Below, piece by piece: positions 1-8,106 of a stretch of 64,000 nucleotides of DNA. This stretch comes from Roseiarcus sp963741845. GTDB taxonomy: Bacteria; Pseudomonadota; Alphaproteobacteria; Rhizobiales; Beijerinckiaceae. The stretch lies in NCBI GenBank assembly GCA_963741845.1, contig CAVUJV010000007.1, positions 29,292-93,291 of the forward strand, given 5' to 3'. Positions within the stretch are counted from its first letter, which is position 1, and each line of letters starts with the position of its first letter. The position numbers were made by a program, and so were the translations under genes. Below the pieces are notes generated by a model, which did no database searches, was not told the DNA's origin, and saw only the letters and a list, made by a program, of their open reading frames with translations.

Positions 1-272
1 ACTGGCGCCCGCCCGACCTCGACTTTGCCATGCCCGAAAACGCCGGCCGCGCCTTCGAGAAGCTGACTTTTCCATTGCGTGATCTGGTTGGGGTGGACAT
101 CGAACTGCTGCGCCAACTCGGTCAGCGTCTTCTCGCCCTTGATCGCGGCCAAAGCCACTTTCGCCTTGAAAGCCGGTGTGTGGTTCCGACGCGTGCGCTT
201 CGTCATCTGATCTCCTGATCCTCGGCCAATGTCGCCGGTGTCAGGCAGAAAATCCACTTATCAACCTGTCCA
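1..272 (-). mobile_element. Partial IS3-family element, orfA end only (cut by window edge)
   Basis: Positions 1-272 match 2828-3100 of the complete element further right base for base apart from scattered differences. They hold the first 68 or so codons of orfA on the minus strand (start ATG at 206) and the terminal repeat ending GTCCA at 272. The rest lies left of the window. The differences show that this copy is not a fresh duplicate. Just outside the end, 281-293 repeats 13 bases also present outside the other copy (3107-3119). Confidence 0.85.
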
Positions 273-299
273 GATTTTCTGAGGCCAGCTCTCACACAC

Positions 300-899
300 T
301 TGTGCTCCGGCACGGAACCCAATATCCTACAAAACGCTCAATGTTACGAACAGACGGAGTCACACCGAGTGGTCTCGTTAGCCGCCCTCCGCTCCACCGG
401 CCTTCTGGCAACCATTCGTAGAGAAATGCGCCCCTTCGTCATGGGATTGAGGCGGGCGTATTTCAACAATATTTGGGGAATGGACATTCAACCAGATTGC
501 ATGATCTCGCTTTCTGCAAAGCTGGACAAAAGCAATCCTCGAGGAGTTCATATTGGGCGAAGCACGGCGGTGAACTTTGGGGCCTGCATACTAACGCACG
601 ATTATCCCCGCGCGTTACATGCGGACACGTGGATTGGTCGGGAGTGCCAAATCGGAGCCAATAGTATTATAATGCCGGGAGTTCGCATTGGTAGCAATAG
701 TGTCGTCGCCGTCGCGAGCGTCGTGATGAAGGACGTGCCCCCCAATTGTCTTGTTGCGGGAAATCCTGCTCGGATAATCGAGAAAGGTATCAGGACAGGT
801 CGTTGGGGCATCTTGATCCGCGAAGTGCCCTCCCCTCCTTCCGTTGAAAACGCTGACGAAGATGCGCGGAAGGTCGGCGTGCCGGTTACATTCCGATAA
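300..899 (+). CDS. Hexapeptide-repeat (left-handed beta-helix) O-acetyltransferase
   Basis: The C-terminal two thirds carry the isoleucine-patch hexad pattern of NodL/WbbJ/maltose acetyltransferases, with the family segments TWIGRECQIGANSIIMPGVRIG and, near the end, VVAGNP-like VAGNPARII. Such enzymes move acetyl from acetyl-CoA to a sugar or similar hydroxyl and act as trimers. The frame opens at 300, but no ribosome-binding site is visible there. The in-frame ATG at 426 (MRPFVMGLRRAYF) gives a more typical N-terminus and is an equally likely start. Base composition is less GC-rich than the core genes. It lies between the two IS3 copies, directly before an SDR gene, so it is island cargo, probably for polysaccharide or lipid decoration. 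The acceptor is unknown. Confidence 0.75.
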   Translation: MCSGTEPNILQNAQCYEQTESHRVVSLAALRSTGLLATIRREMRPFVMGLRRAYFNNIWGMDIQPDCMISLSAKLDKSNPRGVHIGRSTAVNFGACILTHDYPRALHADTWIGRECQIGANSIIMPGVRIGSNSVVAVASVVMKDVPPNCLVAGNPARIIEKGIRTGRWGILIREVPSPPSVENADEDARKVGVPVTFR

Positions 900-935
900 T
901 TCCGCTTTTCGTCCGGCAAGATTGACACCTCGGAA

Positions 936-1694
936 TTGATCGTGACCTCCATTGACCTCAACGGCCGCGTCGCTGTCATCACGGGCGCTTCACGCGGTAT
1001 CGGACGAGCGACAGCGCAAAGCCTGCTTCAGACGGGTTGTCATGTCATCGTGAATGCTCGCCCTTCGCAGGAGGCGTCTGCAAGTTTTGCGGAACTGAGT
1101 GCGTCATACCCGGATCGCGTGTCGATTGTTTTCGGGTCGGTCGCCGACACCTCAACCGCGGCGGAGCTTATCAAGACTGCTTTGTCAAAACACAATCGCC
1201 TTGATGTGCTTGTGAATAACGCCGGTATTCTAAGGGACAAGCTGATCGGTATGATATCCGAAACCGAGATTGAGGAAGTGTTTGCTACCAACGTGGTCGG
1301 ACTCCTCAAGGTAACCCAGCTCGCGGCGAGAGTGATGACCCGAAGGAAATCGGGGTCAATTATCAACCTAACATCCATTGTGGGTAGAAGAGGAAATATT
1401 GGTCAGCTCGTATACTCGGCCAGCAAATCGGCGGTCATCGGCGCGACTCTAACCGCCGCCAAAGAGCTGGCGTCGTCTAACGTTCGGGTCAATGCGGTCG
1501 CGCCAGGGCTCATCGACACTGCGATGTTCAATTCAATCCCTTCGGACAAACGTAAGGATCTCGAATCCCGGGTTGGAATGGGTCGCGTCGGAACGCCACA
1601 AGACGTCGCAAATCTCATACTGTTTTTGGCGTCTGACTTGTCGTCATACGTGACGGGGCAGGTAATTGGTGTAGATGGCGGTCTCGTTCTTTGA
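936..1694 (+). CDS. SDR-family oxidoreductase, FabG-like
   Basis: A classical short-chain dehydrogenase of about 250 residues. It has the nucleotide-binding TGASRGIG near residue 17, NNAG near 93, the catalytic Ser in the NLTSIVG segment with YSASK supplying Tyr and Lys, and the C-terminal VTGQVIGVDGG typical of FabG. The TTG at 936 or the GTG at 942 can start it, and neither has a strong ribosome-binding site. The likely reaction is NAD(P)H-dependent ketone reduction, possibly on an acyl-ACP. It is clearly related to the second SDR at 4838-5582 (same YxASK, GATLxAAKELA and VTGQVxGVDGG segments), which suggests that both belonged to one acyl-processing cluster now split by the IS3 insertion. 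Confidence 0.85.
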   Translation: MIVTSIDLNGRVAVITGASRGIGRATAQSLLQTGCHVIVNARPSQEASASFAELSASYPDRVSIVFGSVADTSTAAELIKTALSKHNRLDVLVNNAGILRDKLIGMISETEIEEVFATNVVGLLKVTQLAARVMTRRKSGSIINLTSIVGRRGNIGQLVYSASKSAVIGATLTAAKELASSNVRVNAVAPGLIDTAMFNSIPSDKRKDLESRVGMGRVGTPQDVANLILFLASDLSSYVTGQVIGVDGGLVL

Positions 1695-1901
1695 CCTGAT
1701 GTAGAGCAGAGGCTGTAGAGTAGAGGCGAGACAAGCCTCCATGGTCAGGAGCCAAGAGGTGGCTCCGTTCATCTGAACAGTTTCCGCGTTTCGATAAGTG
1801 TCGTTCTGCCGGGTTTGAGGTGCTTCTTGCCGCATAGGGGTTGGGACGGAGGGAGGGCGTAGCCCGACCGGAGGTCCAACCCCTATGCGGCGGCGGAAAT
1901 T

Positions 1902-2729
1902 TCATGCGGCGGCCGCGACGGGTCGCGGGGTGAAGTAGGCCTCGTCCGGCGTCTTCCGGTCAAGGCTCGAATGGGGGCGTTGACGATTGAAAAAGTCGAG
2001 ATACCGGCTCAGCGAAGCGCGCGCTTCGGCGACGGTGTCGTAGGCCTTGAGGTAGACCTCCTCGTACTTCACCGATCGCCAGAGCCGCTCGACGAACACG
2101 TTGTCGCGCCAGGAGCCCTTGCCGTCCATGCTGATGGCGATCCCGTTCTTCTCGAGGATGCCGGTAAACGCCTCGCTGGTGAACTGACTGCCCTGGTCGC
2201 TGTTGAAAATCTCAGGCTTGCCGTGTTTGCCGATGGCCTCCTCGAGAGCCTCGACGCAGAAGCCGGCCTCCATCGTGATCGACACCCGATGCGAAAGCAC
2301 GCGCCGGGTGAACCAGTCGACGACGGCGACGAGATAGACGAAGCCGCGCGCCATCGGGATATAGGTGATGTCCGTCGCCCAGACCTGGTTCGGCCGCTCG
2401 ACCGTCACGCCCCGCAGCAGATACGGGTAGATCTTGTGGCCGGGCGCGGGTTTCGACGTATTCGGTCGGCGATAGATCGCCTCGATTCCCATGCGCTTCA
2501 TCAGGGTCGCGACATGCCGGCGGCCGACCGCAATGCCCTCGCGGCCGAGAAAATCGCGCAGCATGCGGGCGCCCGCGAACGGACGCTCCAGATGCAGTTC
2601 GTCGATCCGCCGCATGAGGCGCAGGTCTTCGGGCGAGACCGGACGCGGCTTGTAATAGACCGCGCCCCGGCTGATGTTCAAAGCCTTCGCCTGGCGGGAA
2701 ATCGGGAGATCGTGCGTTCTGTCGATCAT
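1902..2729 (-). CDS. IS3-family transposase OrfB (DDE integrase core)
   Basis: A 275-residue protein with an HTH_21-like N-terminus and an rve integrase core. The first catalytic Asp is in WATDITYIP, the second in NSDQGSQFTS, and the Glu in FVERLWRSVKYEEVY, so the DDE triad is intact. Its ATG overlaps the stop of orfA (ATGA at 2726-2729), which suggests translational coupling as well as the frameshift fusion usual in IS3 elements. No internal stop or frameshift is visible, so this copy may be active. Confidence 0.92.
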   Translation of the reverse strand: MIDRTHDLPISRQAKALNISRGAVYYKPRPVSPEDLRLMRRIDELHLERPFAGARMLRDFLGREGIAVGRRHVATLMKRMGIEAIYRRPNTSKPAPGHKIYPYLLRGVTVERPNQVWATDITYIPMARGFVYLVAVVDWFTRRVLSHRVSITMEAGFCVEALEEAIGKHGKPEIFNSDQGSQFTSEAFTGILEKNGIAISMDGKGSWRDNVFVERLWRSVKYEEVYLKAYDTVAEARASLSRYLDFFNRQRPHSSLDRKTPDEAYFTPRPVAAAA

Positions 2730-3034
2730 CGCTTTGCGCTCAGCAAGCCCGCCTTGGTGAGCGCGCCTTCCAAAAAATCGTTCTCCAGCGCCAGCTCTCC
2801 GATCTTCGCATGAAGGGCCTTCAAATCAACCGGCGCCGGCCCGGCCTCGACTCTGCCGTGCCCGAAAACGCCGGCCGCGCCTTCGAGAAGCTGACCCTTC
2901 CATTGCGTGATCTGGTTGGGGTGGACATCGAACTGCTGCGCCAACTCGGCCAGCGTCTTCTCGCCCTTGATCGCGGCCAAAGCCACTTTCGCCTTGAAGG
3001 CCGGTGTGTGGTTCCGACGGGTGCGCTTCGTCAT
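2726..3034 (-). CDS. IS3-family transposase OrfA (helix-turn-helix)
   Basis: About 102 residues starting MTKRTRRNHTPAFKAKVALAA, the usual opening of IS3 OrfA proteins (HTH_Tnp_1/IS911-like), followed by LAELAQQFDVHPNQITQWK, the DNA-recognition helix-turn-helix, and a C-terminal leucine-rich stretch. The ATG at 3034 is preceded by AGGAG, so it is preferred over the upstream in-frame start at 3085. It binds the IS ends and joins OrfB to make the transposase. Confidence 0.9.
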   Translation of the reverse strand: MTKRTRRNHTPAFKAKVALAAIKGEKTLAELAQQFDVHPNQITQWKGQLLEGAAGVFGHGRVEAGPAPVDLKALHAKIGELALENDFLEGALTKAGLLSAKR

Positions 3035-3104
3035 CTGATCTCCTGATCCTCGGCCAATGTCGCCGTTGTCAGGCAGAAAATCCACTTATCGACCTGTCCA
3101 GATT

Positions 3105-3375
3105 CGCGAGGCCAGCTCTCCACGACCCGCTCGGCGACCGAGGGGTCGAGCTTCGCGAAGCGCGAGGGCCGCGTCTTGTCGCGCAAGAGCCCGTCCACGC
3201 CTTCGGCGGTGAACCGTTCCTGCCAGCGCTAGGCGCAGGTCTTGGATCGCCGCTGAGCAACACGATCCGCGCGCCAAACGTGCTTCTGGGGCGCGTTGCG
3301 GTCCTTGTCCTTGACCAGAGCGCGGAGCCGATCGAGGTCGGCAGGCGTGACGGTGATGGAAATGCCGTGTCGCAT
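3105..3375 (-). pseudogene. IS630-family transposase relic
   Basis: Read from the ATG at 3375, the frame gives MRHGISITVTPADLDRLRALV and then NAPQKHVWRA, the N-terminus of IS630-family transposases. An internal deletion and an in-frame TAG follow, and then RWQERF, GVDGLLRDKTRPSR and a short tail. The DDE catalytic domain is missing because the IS3 element joins here. It is a non-functional remnant and shows that this spot has taken repeated insertions. Confidence 0.8.
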
Positions 3376-3531
3376 GCCGCCAACTCGCACGCCGCGAAAT
3401 CCCTGCCGGGAGTCAAATGGCAAACGGTATCCATTAGCCACAGCGCCCACAAAGTTCGACGCCGCTTTGCATTTACCTATTTTGCGGGATTTGATAAAAT
3501 ACATTTTATACGACCCAGCGAGGAGGATTTT

Positions 3532-4317
3532 TTGGCACCGGCCGAATTTGATCTCCAGCGGCCGCGGAGTGTGCGGAGCATTGCGCGCGCGATCGTCAAT
3601 TCAAGACAATACGCTGCAGCGTATCAGTCGGTCTTGCAGCTTCGGCGTCCCATGGATTTCTTTCTAAGATATGGAAACAAAGGCGGAGCCTATCCCGCCG
3701 AGGTTTCGATCCGGACGCCCATTGGGGAGATCACACCAACCCTTTTTAGTTGGCATGACGCAAGGACTATCCACGAGATTTTCCTTGCCGGCGACTATCA
3801 TATCGACAATGAGAAAAAGGTGATTGTCGACTTTGGATCGAATATCGGTCTATCGGCGGCGTATTTCCTCACAAGGAACGCAGATAATTTTATTTACTTG
3901 TTCGAGCCGGTTCCGCACAATCTCGAAAGGCTTCGTCATAACATGCAGCCGTTCGTGGGCCGCTACGCCTTGGATGAACGAGCTGTCGGCGTCGAAAAAG
4001 GAAGGGTTCGATTCGGAATAGAGGACACAGGCCGCTACGGCGGGATTGGGCAGAACACTGGCAAGGACATTGTCGTCGACTGCGTTGATTCGAACGACGT
4101 TCTCAATGAGATTGCCCAAGCGCATGGCCACATCGATGTTCTCAAAATCGATGTCGAAACCATGGAGGGGGCCATCGTCACGCGCCTGCCACTGGAGTTA
4201 GCCAAGCGTATCAAACTTCTGCTGGTCGAAGGCCGATTTTCCGCCAACCCGCTCGCTCGAACGCATGACATGACCTTTCAGGGGACGATCTCCCGCTTCA
4301 AACTGAAGGCTGAGTAA
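3532..4317 (+). CDS. FkbM-family SAM-dependent methyltransferase
   Basis: A 261-residue protein with the FkbM pattern: SAM-binding motif VIVDFGSNIGLSAAYFL, the acidic-loop segment LFEPVPHNLERLRHN, and IDVLKIDVETMEGAIV. FkbM enzymes O-methylate sugars or polyketide hydroxyls and are common in surface-polysaccharide clusters. The start is set by an exact AGGAGG at 3521-3526, five bases before a TTG at 3532. The much longer open frame to the left runs through IS relics and is not coding. It lies just upstream of the ACP/SDR/ligase/LuxE/LuxC set and may modify the same product. That link is inferred from position only. Confidence 0.85.
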   Translation: MAPAEFDLQRPRSVRSIARAIVNSRQYAAAYQSVLQLRRPMDFFLRYGNKGGAYPAEVSIRTPIGEITPTLFSWHDARTIHEIFLAGDYHIDNEKKVIVDFGSNIGLSAAYFLTRNADNFIYLFEPVPHNLERLRHNMQPFVGRYALDERAVGVEKGRVRFGIEDTGRYGGIGQNTGKDIVVDCVDSNDVLNEIAQAHGHIDVLKIDVETMEGAIVTRLPLELAKRIKLLLVEGRFSANPLARTHDMTFQGTISRFKLKAE

Positions 4318-4612
4318 AGGCATAATGTTTACAGCGCCCGCCTTTGGGCTTGTCCCGCAGGGCCAGTGGGCCTAATATCGCTTTGGGCAAAGGCTCCGCA
4401 ATTCCGAAATAGCCATACAATCTGATTCTGGAATGCGCTTAGAGCGCGGGTGGTGTCATTTGGGGAAATTGCTCTGCGGGCTCGGCTTTGAACAGGACTT
4501 CGTCGGGAGCGGCGGCGTTCAAGCGCGAGTTGTTCGTCGGGGGCGGGCTTAACGGTTCGGATCGACTATGGGTCCGAGGACGGACGTCAGTAACACGCTG
4601 GAGAGGGTTCTT
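4318..4612 (+). other. Gene-free spacer before the acyl carrier protein
   Basis: About 295 bases with no open frame of recognisable content. No convincing terminator or promoter is seen. It separates the FkbM gene from the acyl-processing set. Confidence 0.5.
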
Positions 4613-4851
4613 ATGACTGTAGACGAGAGGGTCTTCAACGCCTTCAAGGGAGCGCTTGATCTCGACAAATCAGTCGATAAAACATCCTTAATTTACCACG
4701 AATTTCCAGCTTGGTCGTCGATTGGTCATATAAGACTCTCATCGCGGCGTTGGAGGACGAATTCGATTGCATGCTCGATACGGACGATATTTTGGCCATG
4801 AGCAGTTACGCCAAAGCGGTGGAGATCATGTCGAGATATGCGAATGCCTGA
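4613..4851 (+). CDS. Acyl carrier protein (one frameshift)
   Basis: The first frame gives MTVDERVFNAFKGALDLDKS and then AWSSIGH. After a one-base loss near 4732, the next frame gives TLIAALEDEFDCMLDTDD and ends SYAKAVEIMSRYANA. Together this is a 79-residue helical acyl carrier protein. Ser36 in WSSIGH is at the phosphopantetheine position, where most ACPs have DSL. The missing base falls in a short A run (ATAAGACT; ATAAAGACT would restore the frame), typical of a sequencing indel. Its stop overlaps the start region of the SDR downstream. Its likely role is to carry the acyl chain handled by the neighbouring ligase, SDR, LuxE and LuxC proteins. Confidence 0.75.
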
Positions 4852-5582
4852 CTTGGACGGTCGGGTCGCGCTCGTTACAGGTGCGTCGCGAGGGATCGGC
4901 CTCGCGATCGCGGAGCAACTCGTCGGCGAAGGGGCTAGCGTTGTGCTCAACGCGCGGAAGATCGAACTCGGAAACCATCGACCGCCTCAATGCGGCAGGC
5001 CCTGGAAAGGCGGAGGGGGTGGAAGGGTCGATTGCAGAGCCCGTGTTCGTTCGCGATCTCGTCAAAGGCGTTCATGGCCGGTTCAAGCAACTCGATATTC
5101 TGGTGAACAACGCCGGACTTATGCGTTCCGCGCCCCTCGGGATGATGTCGGACGCTGACGTTGCGGAAACGTTGGCGGTAAATCTCGGCGGCATGCTTCA
5201 CGCTATGCAAGCCGCCGCACGTCTGCTGGCGCGCGCCAAAGGTTCGGTCGTGAATGTCTCCTCGATCGTTGGGCTGCGCGGCGCAGCCGGGCAGTCTGTC
5301 TACGCGGCTTCGAAAGCAGGCGTGATCGGCGCAACGCTGGCCGCGGCGAAGGAACTCGCGCCAGTAGGCGTGAGGGTCAATGCGGTTGCGCCGGGCTTTA
5401 TCGCGACCGAGCTGACCGCAACATTGGGCGACCAGGTCCGAAACGCGACCCTGGGGAGGATCGGGCTCGGAAGGATCGGCGATCCTACCGAGGTCGCTGA
5501 TGCGGTTGTTTTCCTGGCGTCCGACCGGGCGCGCTATATCACAGGCCAGGTTCTGGGCGTTGACGGGGGCCTGACCCTGTGA
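4838..5582 (+). CDS. SDR-family oxidoreductase, FabG-like (one frameshift)
   Basis: The N-terminal part, MPDLDGRVALVTGASRGIG, is in one frame to about 4968. The remainder (DILVNNAG, the SSIVG serine, YAASKAG with catalytic Tyr/Lys, and ITGQVLGVDGG) is in the next, so the 745-base span has one extra base. Apart from that it is a complete FabG-type reductase. Possible starts are the ATGs at 4838 and 4844; the latter overlaps the ACP stop. The AMP-ligase start overlaps this gene's stop (GTGA), so ACP, SDR and ligase look like one transcription unit. The expected reaction is NADPH-dependent reduction of a beta-ketoacyl-ACP, but no ketosynthase is visible nearby. Confidence 0.8.
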
Positions 5583-7036
5583 TCGAGGTACGAGAGGATT
5601 GCGGCGGCATTCTGCCCTTTCGGCCGGAATGGGAGAGCCTGACCGCACTCGCCGACGCCCGCACGGATACCGTCCTGACCCGTGGCCAGCTGAGAGGGGC
5701 CGCGTTGCGCCTTGCCGGCGCATTGATCGGCCAAAGGCGGCGTCTGGCGTTCATTCTCGCTGATCGCAGCGCCGAGACGTTGATCGCCATGCTTGGCGCG
5801 GCTGCCGCCGGATGTGTCGTGGCGTTGGTCGATGCGGCTGGCGCGGACGCAAAGCTCATGACGCTTTTGGCGCGCTACCGGCCCGATTTTGTGCTTGCGC
5901 CAGCGCGAGTGGATGCGCCCTCGTCGATCGCTGCAAACGGCGACTGGAGCAGGCGGACGGATTTGGACGGCGTTGCGTGCTGGAGCAGGTCAGCCGACGC
6001 CGACGCCGACATGCATCCTTCGCTCTTTCTCTTGCTTGCGACGTCGGGGACAACCGGGGCGCCACGCTTCGTGCGCTTGTCTTATGAGGCTGTTGCTACG
6101 AATGCAGGGCAGATTGCGGAGGCTCTCGCGATCGACGAGAAGAGCGTCGGGATTGCCCACTTGCCGATCCATTATTCCTATGGCCTTTCCGTCGCGACGT
6201 CCCATTGGGTCAGCGGCGCCAGCATTGTCATTATCGATGACGGCGTCACCTCCCCGTCATTCTGGGAGAGCGTCGCGAAGTTCGGAGGAACGCATTTCCC
6301 CGGCGTGCCATTTCACTATTCGACTGTCGCACGCCTCGGGTTCGACCGCCTGCCGGCGAGCGTGAAGACCCTGACACAGGCGGGCGGCGCGCTCGACGCC
6401 AGATTCCAGCGCGCCGCCTATGATTTCGCGAAAAGCCGCGGCGGCAAATTCTATGTCATGTATGGGCAGACGGAGGCCTCTCCTCGCATCACGACGCTCC
6501 AGCACGAAGATTTCGAAAGGAAGATGGGCTCCGTCGGAACGGCGCTGTCGGGCGGCCAACTCACCATCGAGAAGGACGGCGTCCAATTGGAGTCCGGCGC
6601 TGTCGGGAATGTCGTCTATCGCGGACCCAACGTCATGCTCGGCCTCGCCGACGCGCGGGAAGACCTGGCGCGTGGAGACGAGACCGACCGGCGACTCGAA
6701 ACAGGCGACCTTGGCTACCTCGACGAGGAGGGATTCCTCTTTCTCAAGGGGCGCGCCAAGCGTTTCGCCAAATTGCTTGGCCTCAGGATCAGCCTCGACC
6801 AGGTGGAGAAGGATTTCGCGACGACGGCTCCGGTCTATTGCGTCGAAGGGAAGGAAAAGATCATCGTCTTTTTCGAAAGCGTCGAGGAGTCGGCGCTCGT
6901 GGCCCGCGCCAAGGCGATTGCGGCGGAATACAAGGTTCCCCTCGCAAGTTTTTCCGTGCGACGGCTGGACGAAATCCCCCGGATGTCCGGAGCCAAGGTC
7001 GACTACACCAGACTGAAGGACATCGCCGGTGTTTGA
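5579..7036 (+). CDS. AMP-dependent synthetase/ligase (ANL superfamily)
   Basis: A 485-residue adenylate-forming enzyme. It has the P-loop-like LLATSGTTGAPRFVRLS near residue 153, the acyl-pocket motif YGQTEASPRI near 300, GDLGYLDEEGFLFLKGRAKR (A8/hinge region) near 380, and a short C-terminal lid with a late lysine in SGAKVDY. Members activate a carboxylate with ATP and load it on CoA or a carrier protein. At under 500 residues it resembles fatty acyl-AMP or acyl-ACP ligases of biosynthetic clusters. GTG at 5579 overlaps the SDR stop, and its own stop overlaps the LuxE start at 7029. It probably primes the neighbouring ACP. The substrate is unknown. Confidence 0.85.
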   Translation: MIEVREDCGGILPFRPEWESLTALADARTDTVLTRGQLRGAALRLAGALIGQRRRLAFILADRSAETLIAMLGAAAAGCVVALVDAAGADAKLMTLLARYRPDFVLAPARVDAPSSIAANGDWSRRTDLDGVACWSRSADADADMHPSLFLLLATSGTTGAPRFVRLSYEAVATNAGQIAEALAIDEKSVGIAHLPIHYSYGLSVATSHWVSGASIVIIDDGVTSPSFWESVAKFGGTHFPGVPFHYSTVARLGFDRLPASVKTLTQAGGALDARFQRAAYDFAKSRGGKFYVMYGQTEASPRITTLQHEDFERKMGSVGTALSGGQLTIEKDGVQLESGAVGNVVYRGPNVMLGLADAREDLARGDETDRRLETGDLGYLDEEGFLFLKGRAKRFAKLLGLRISLDQVEKDFATTAPVYCVEGKEKIIVFFESVEESALVARAKAIAAEYKVPLASFSVRRLDEIPRMSGAKVDYTRLKDIAGV

Positions 7037-8094
7037 CCGCCTTCTTAGCGAACCTCCTTATTCTCTCAAGCAGAGCGAGAAGGAGGCCCTGCTGCTCGAC
7101 GGGCTGTCCGAACTGACGGAATATCACTACCGCGCCTGCGAACCATACTCGCGCATCCTGGATAAGGGTTGGGGCGGCCTGAAGCCGTACAAATCAATCG
7201 ACGAGCTTCCTTTTCTGCCGGTCAGTCTGTTTAAGGCCCTCGAACTCAAGAGCGGGACCGGGCCGATGGCTATGCTCAGGTCCAGCGGCACGACCGGCCA
7301 GACGCCGAGCCGCATTTTCGTCGACACGGAGACGTCAACCCGGCAGTCGAAAGCGCTGATTGCAAGCTTCCGGCCGATCCTTGGCGAGAGCCGCCTTCCG
7401 TTCCTTGCGATTGACACGCAGGACGTTACGCGGGCTGCCGATCTCACCGCTCGAGGCGCCGGTGTCCTCGGGATGATGAAATTCGGCGCCAGACCCGCTT
7501 TTGCCTTGAACTCCGCCCTAGAGGTTGACAAAGCGGCAATCGAGACATTCGTCGGAAAGTTCGGCGACAAGCCGTTCCTGATCTTCGGCTTTACCTATCT
7601 TGTGTGGACAAAGCTCTACCGGAGCTACCGCGACGGTGAACTCGATCTCTCCAACGGCGTGATCGTCCATTCCGGCGGATGGAAGAAGCTCGAATCCGAG
7701 CGCGTCTCGCACGAGGAATTCAACGAAGCGCTCAGGCAGCGGTTCGGTCTCCGATCGATCTACAACTTTTACGGCTTCGTTGAGCAGATGGGCTCGATGT
7801 TCATCGAGGGCAATGACGGCTTCCTTTATGCACCCAATTTTACGGACGTGATCATCCGGCGGCCGGGCACGTGGGAGCCGGCGAAAGTCGGCGAAGAGGG
7901 CGTCATCCAGGTCGTGAGTTCTACTGCCGCGGTCCTATCCCGGTCATAGCGTTCTGACCGAAGACACAGGGAGGATCATGTCCGTTGATTCAGGGATGGG
8001 CGGTCGCCTCGGAAAGGCGCTTCGCGTCACGGGACGAGTGCCAAAAGCGGAGTTGCGCGGTTGCAGCGACGTGCTTGGCGTTCAAAACGTTTGA
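7029..8094 (+). CDS. LuxE-family acyl-protein synthetase (one frameshift)
   Basis: The frame from 7029 carries the LuxE nucleotide-binding segment MLRSSGTTGQTPSRIFVD, the IVHSGGWKKLE motif, and YGFVEQMGSMFIEG. A one-base shift near 7920 moves it to a frame reading LPRSYPGHSVLTEDTGRI and ending GRVPKAELRGCSDV, the conserved LuxE C-terminus. The full protein is about 354 residues. In bacterial luminescence, LuxE activates a fatty acid as acyl-AMP and passes the acyl group to LuxC. Here it overlaps the upstream ligase by eight bases and is followed 13 bases later by a LuxC homologue, so the pair is conserved without luciferase genes. Similar pairs occur in polysaccharide clusters; the product here is unknown. 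Confidence 0.85.
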
Positions 8095-8106
8095 CCGACG
8101 GGACAC

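Larger units (their letters stand above)
1774..3100 (-). mobile_element. Complete IS3-family insertion sequence (about 1.33 kb)
   Basis: Two overlapping minus-strand genes, orfA and orfB, lie between imperfect terminal inverted repeats. The left end reads TGAACAG...CGATAAGTG from 1774. The right end, read on the minus strand from 3100, is TGGACAGGTCGATAAGTG. No clear target duplication is seen (CATC on the left, GATT on the right). The right end sits inside an IS630-family transposase relic (3105-3375), so this element inserted into an older one. Confidence 0.85.

Noticed and set aside
300..1773. Classical composite transposon with acetyltransferase and SDR as cargo
   Set aside because: The left IS copy is cut by the window, the copies are diverged, and no target duplication is seen; a duplication of nested elements is as likely.
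3004..3531. Open frame extending the FkbM gene upstream across IS relics
   Set aside because: It crosses the IS3 end and the IS630 relic, while a good AGGAGG and TTG start lies at 3521-3534.
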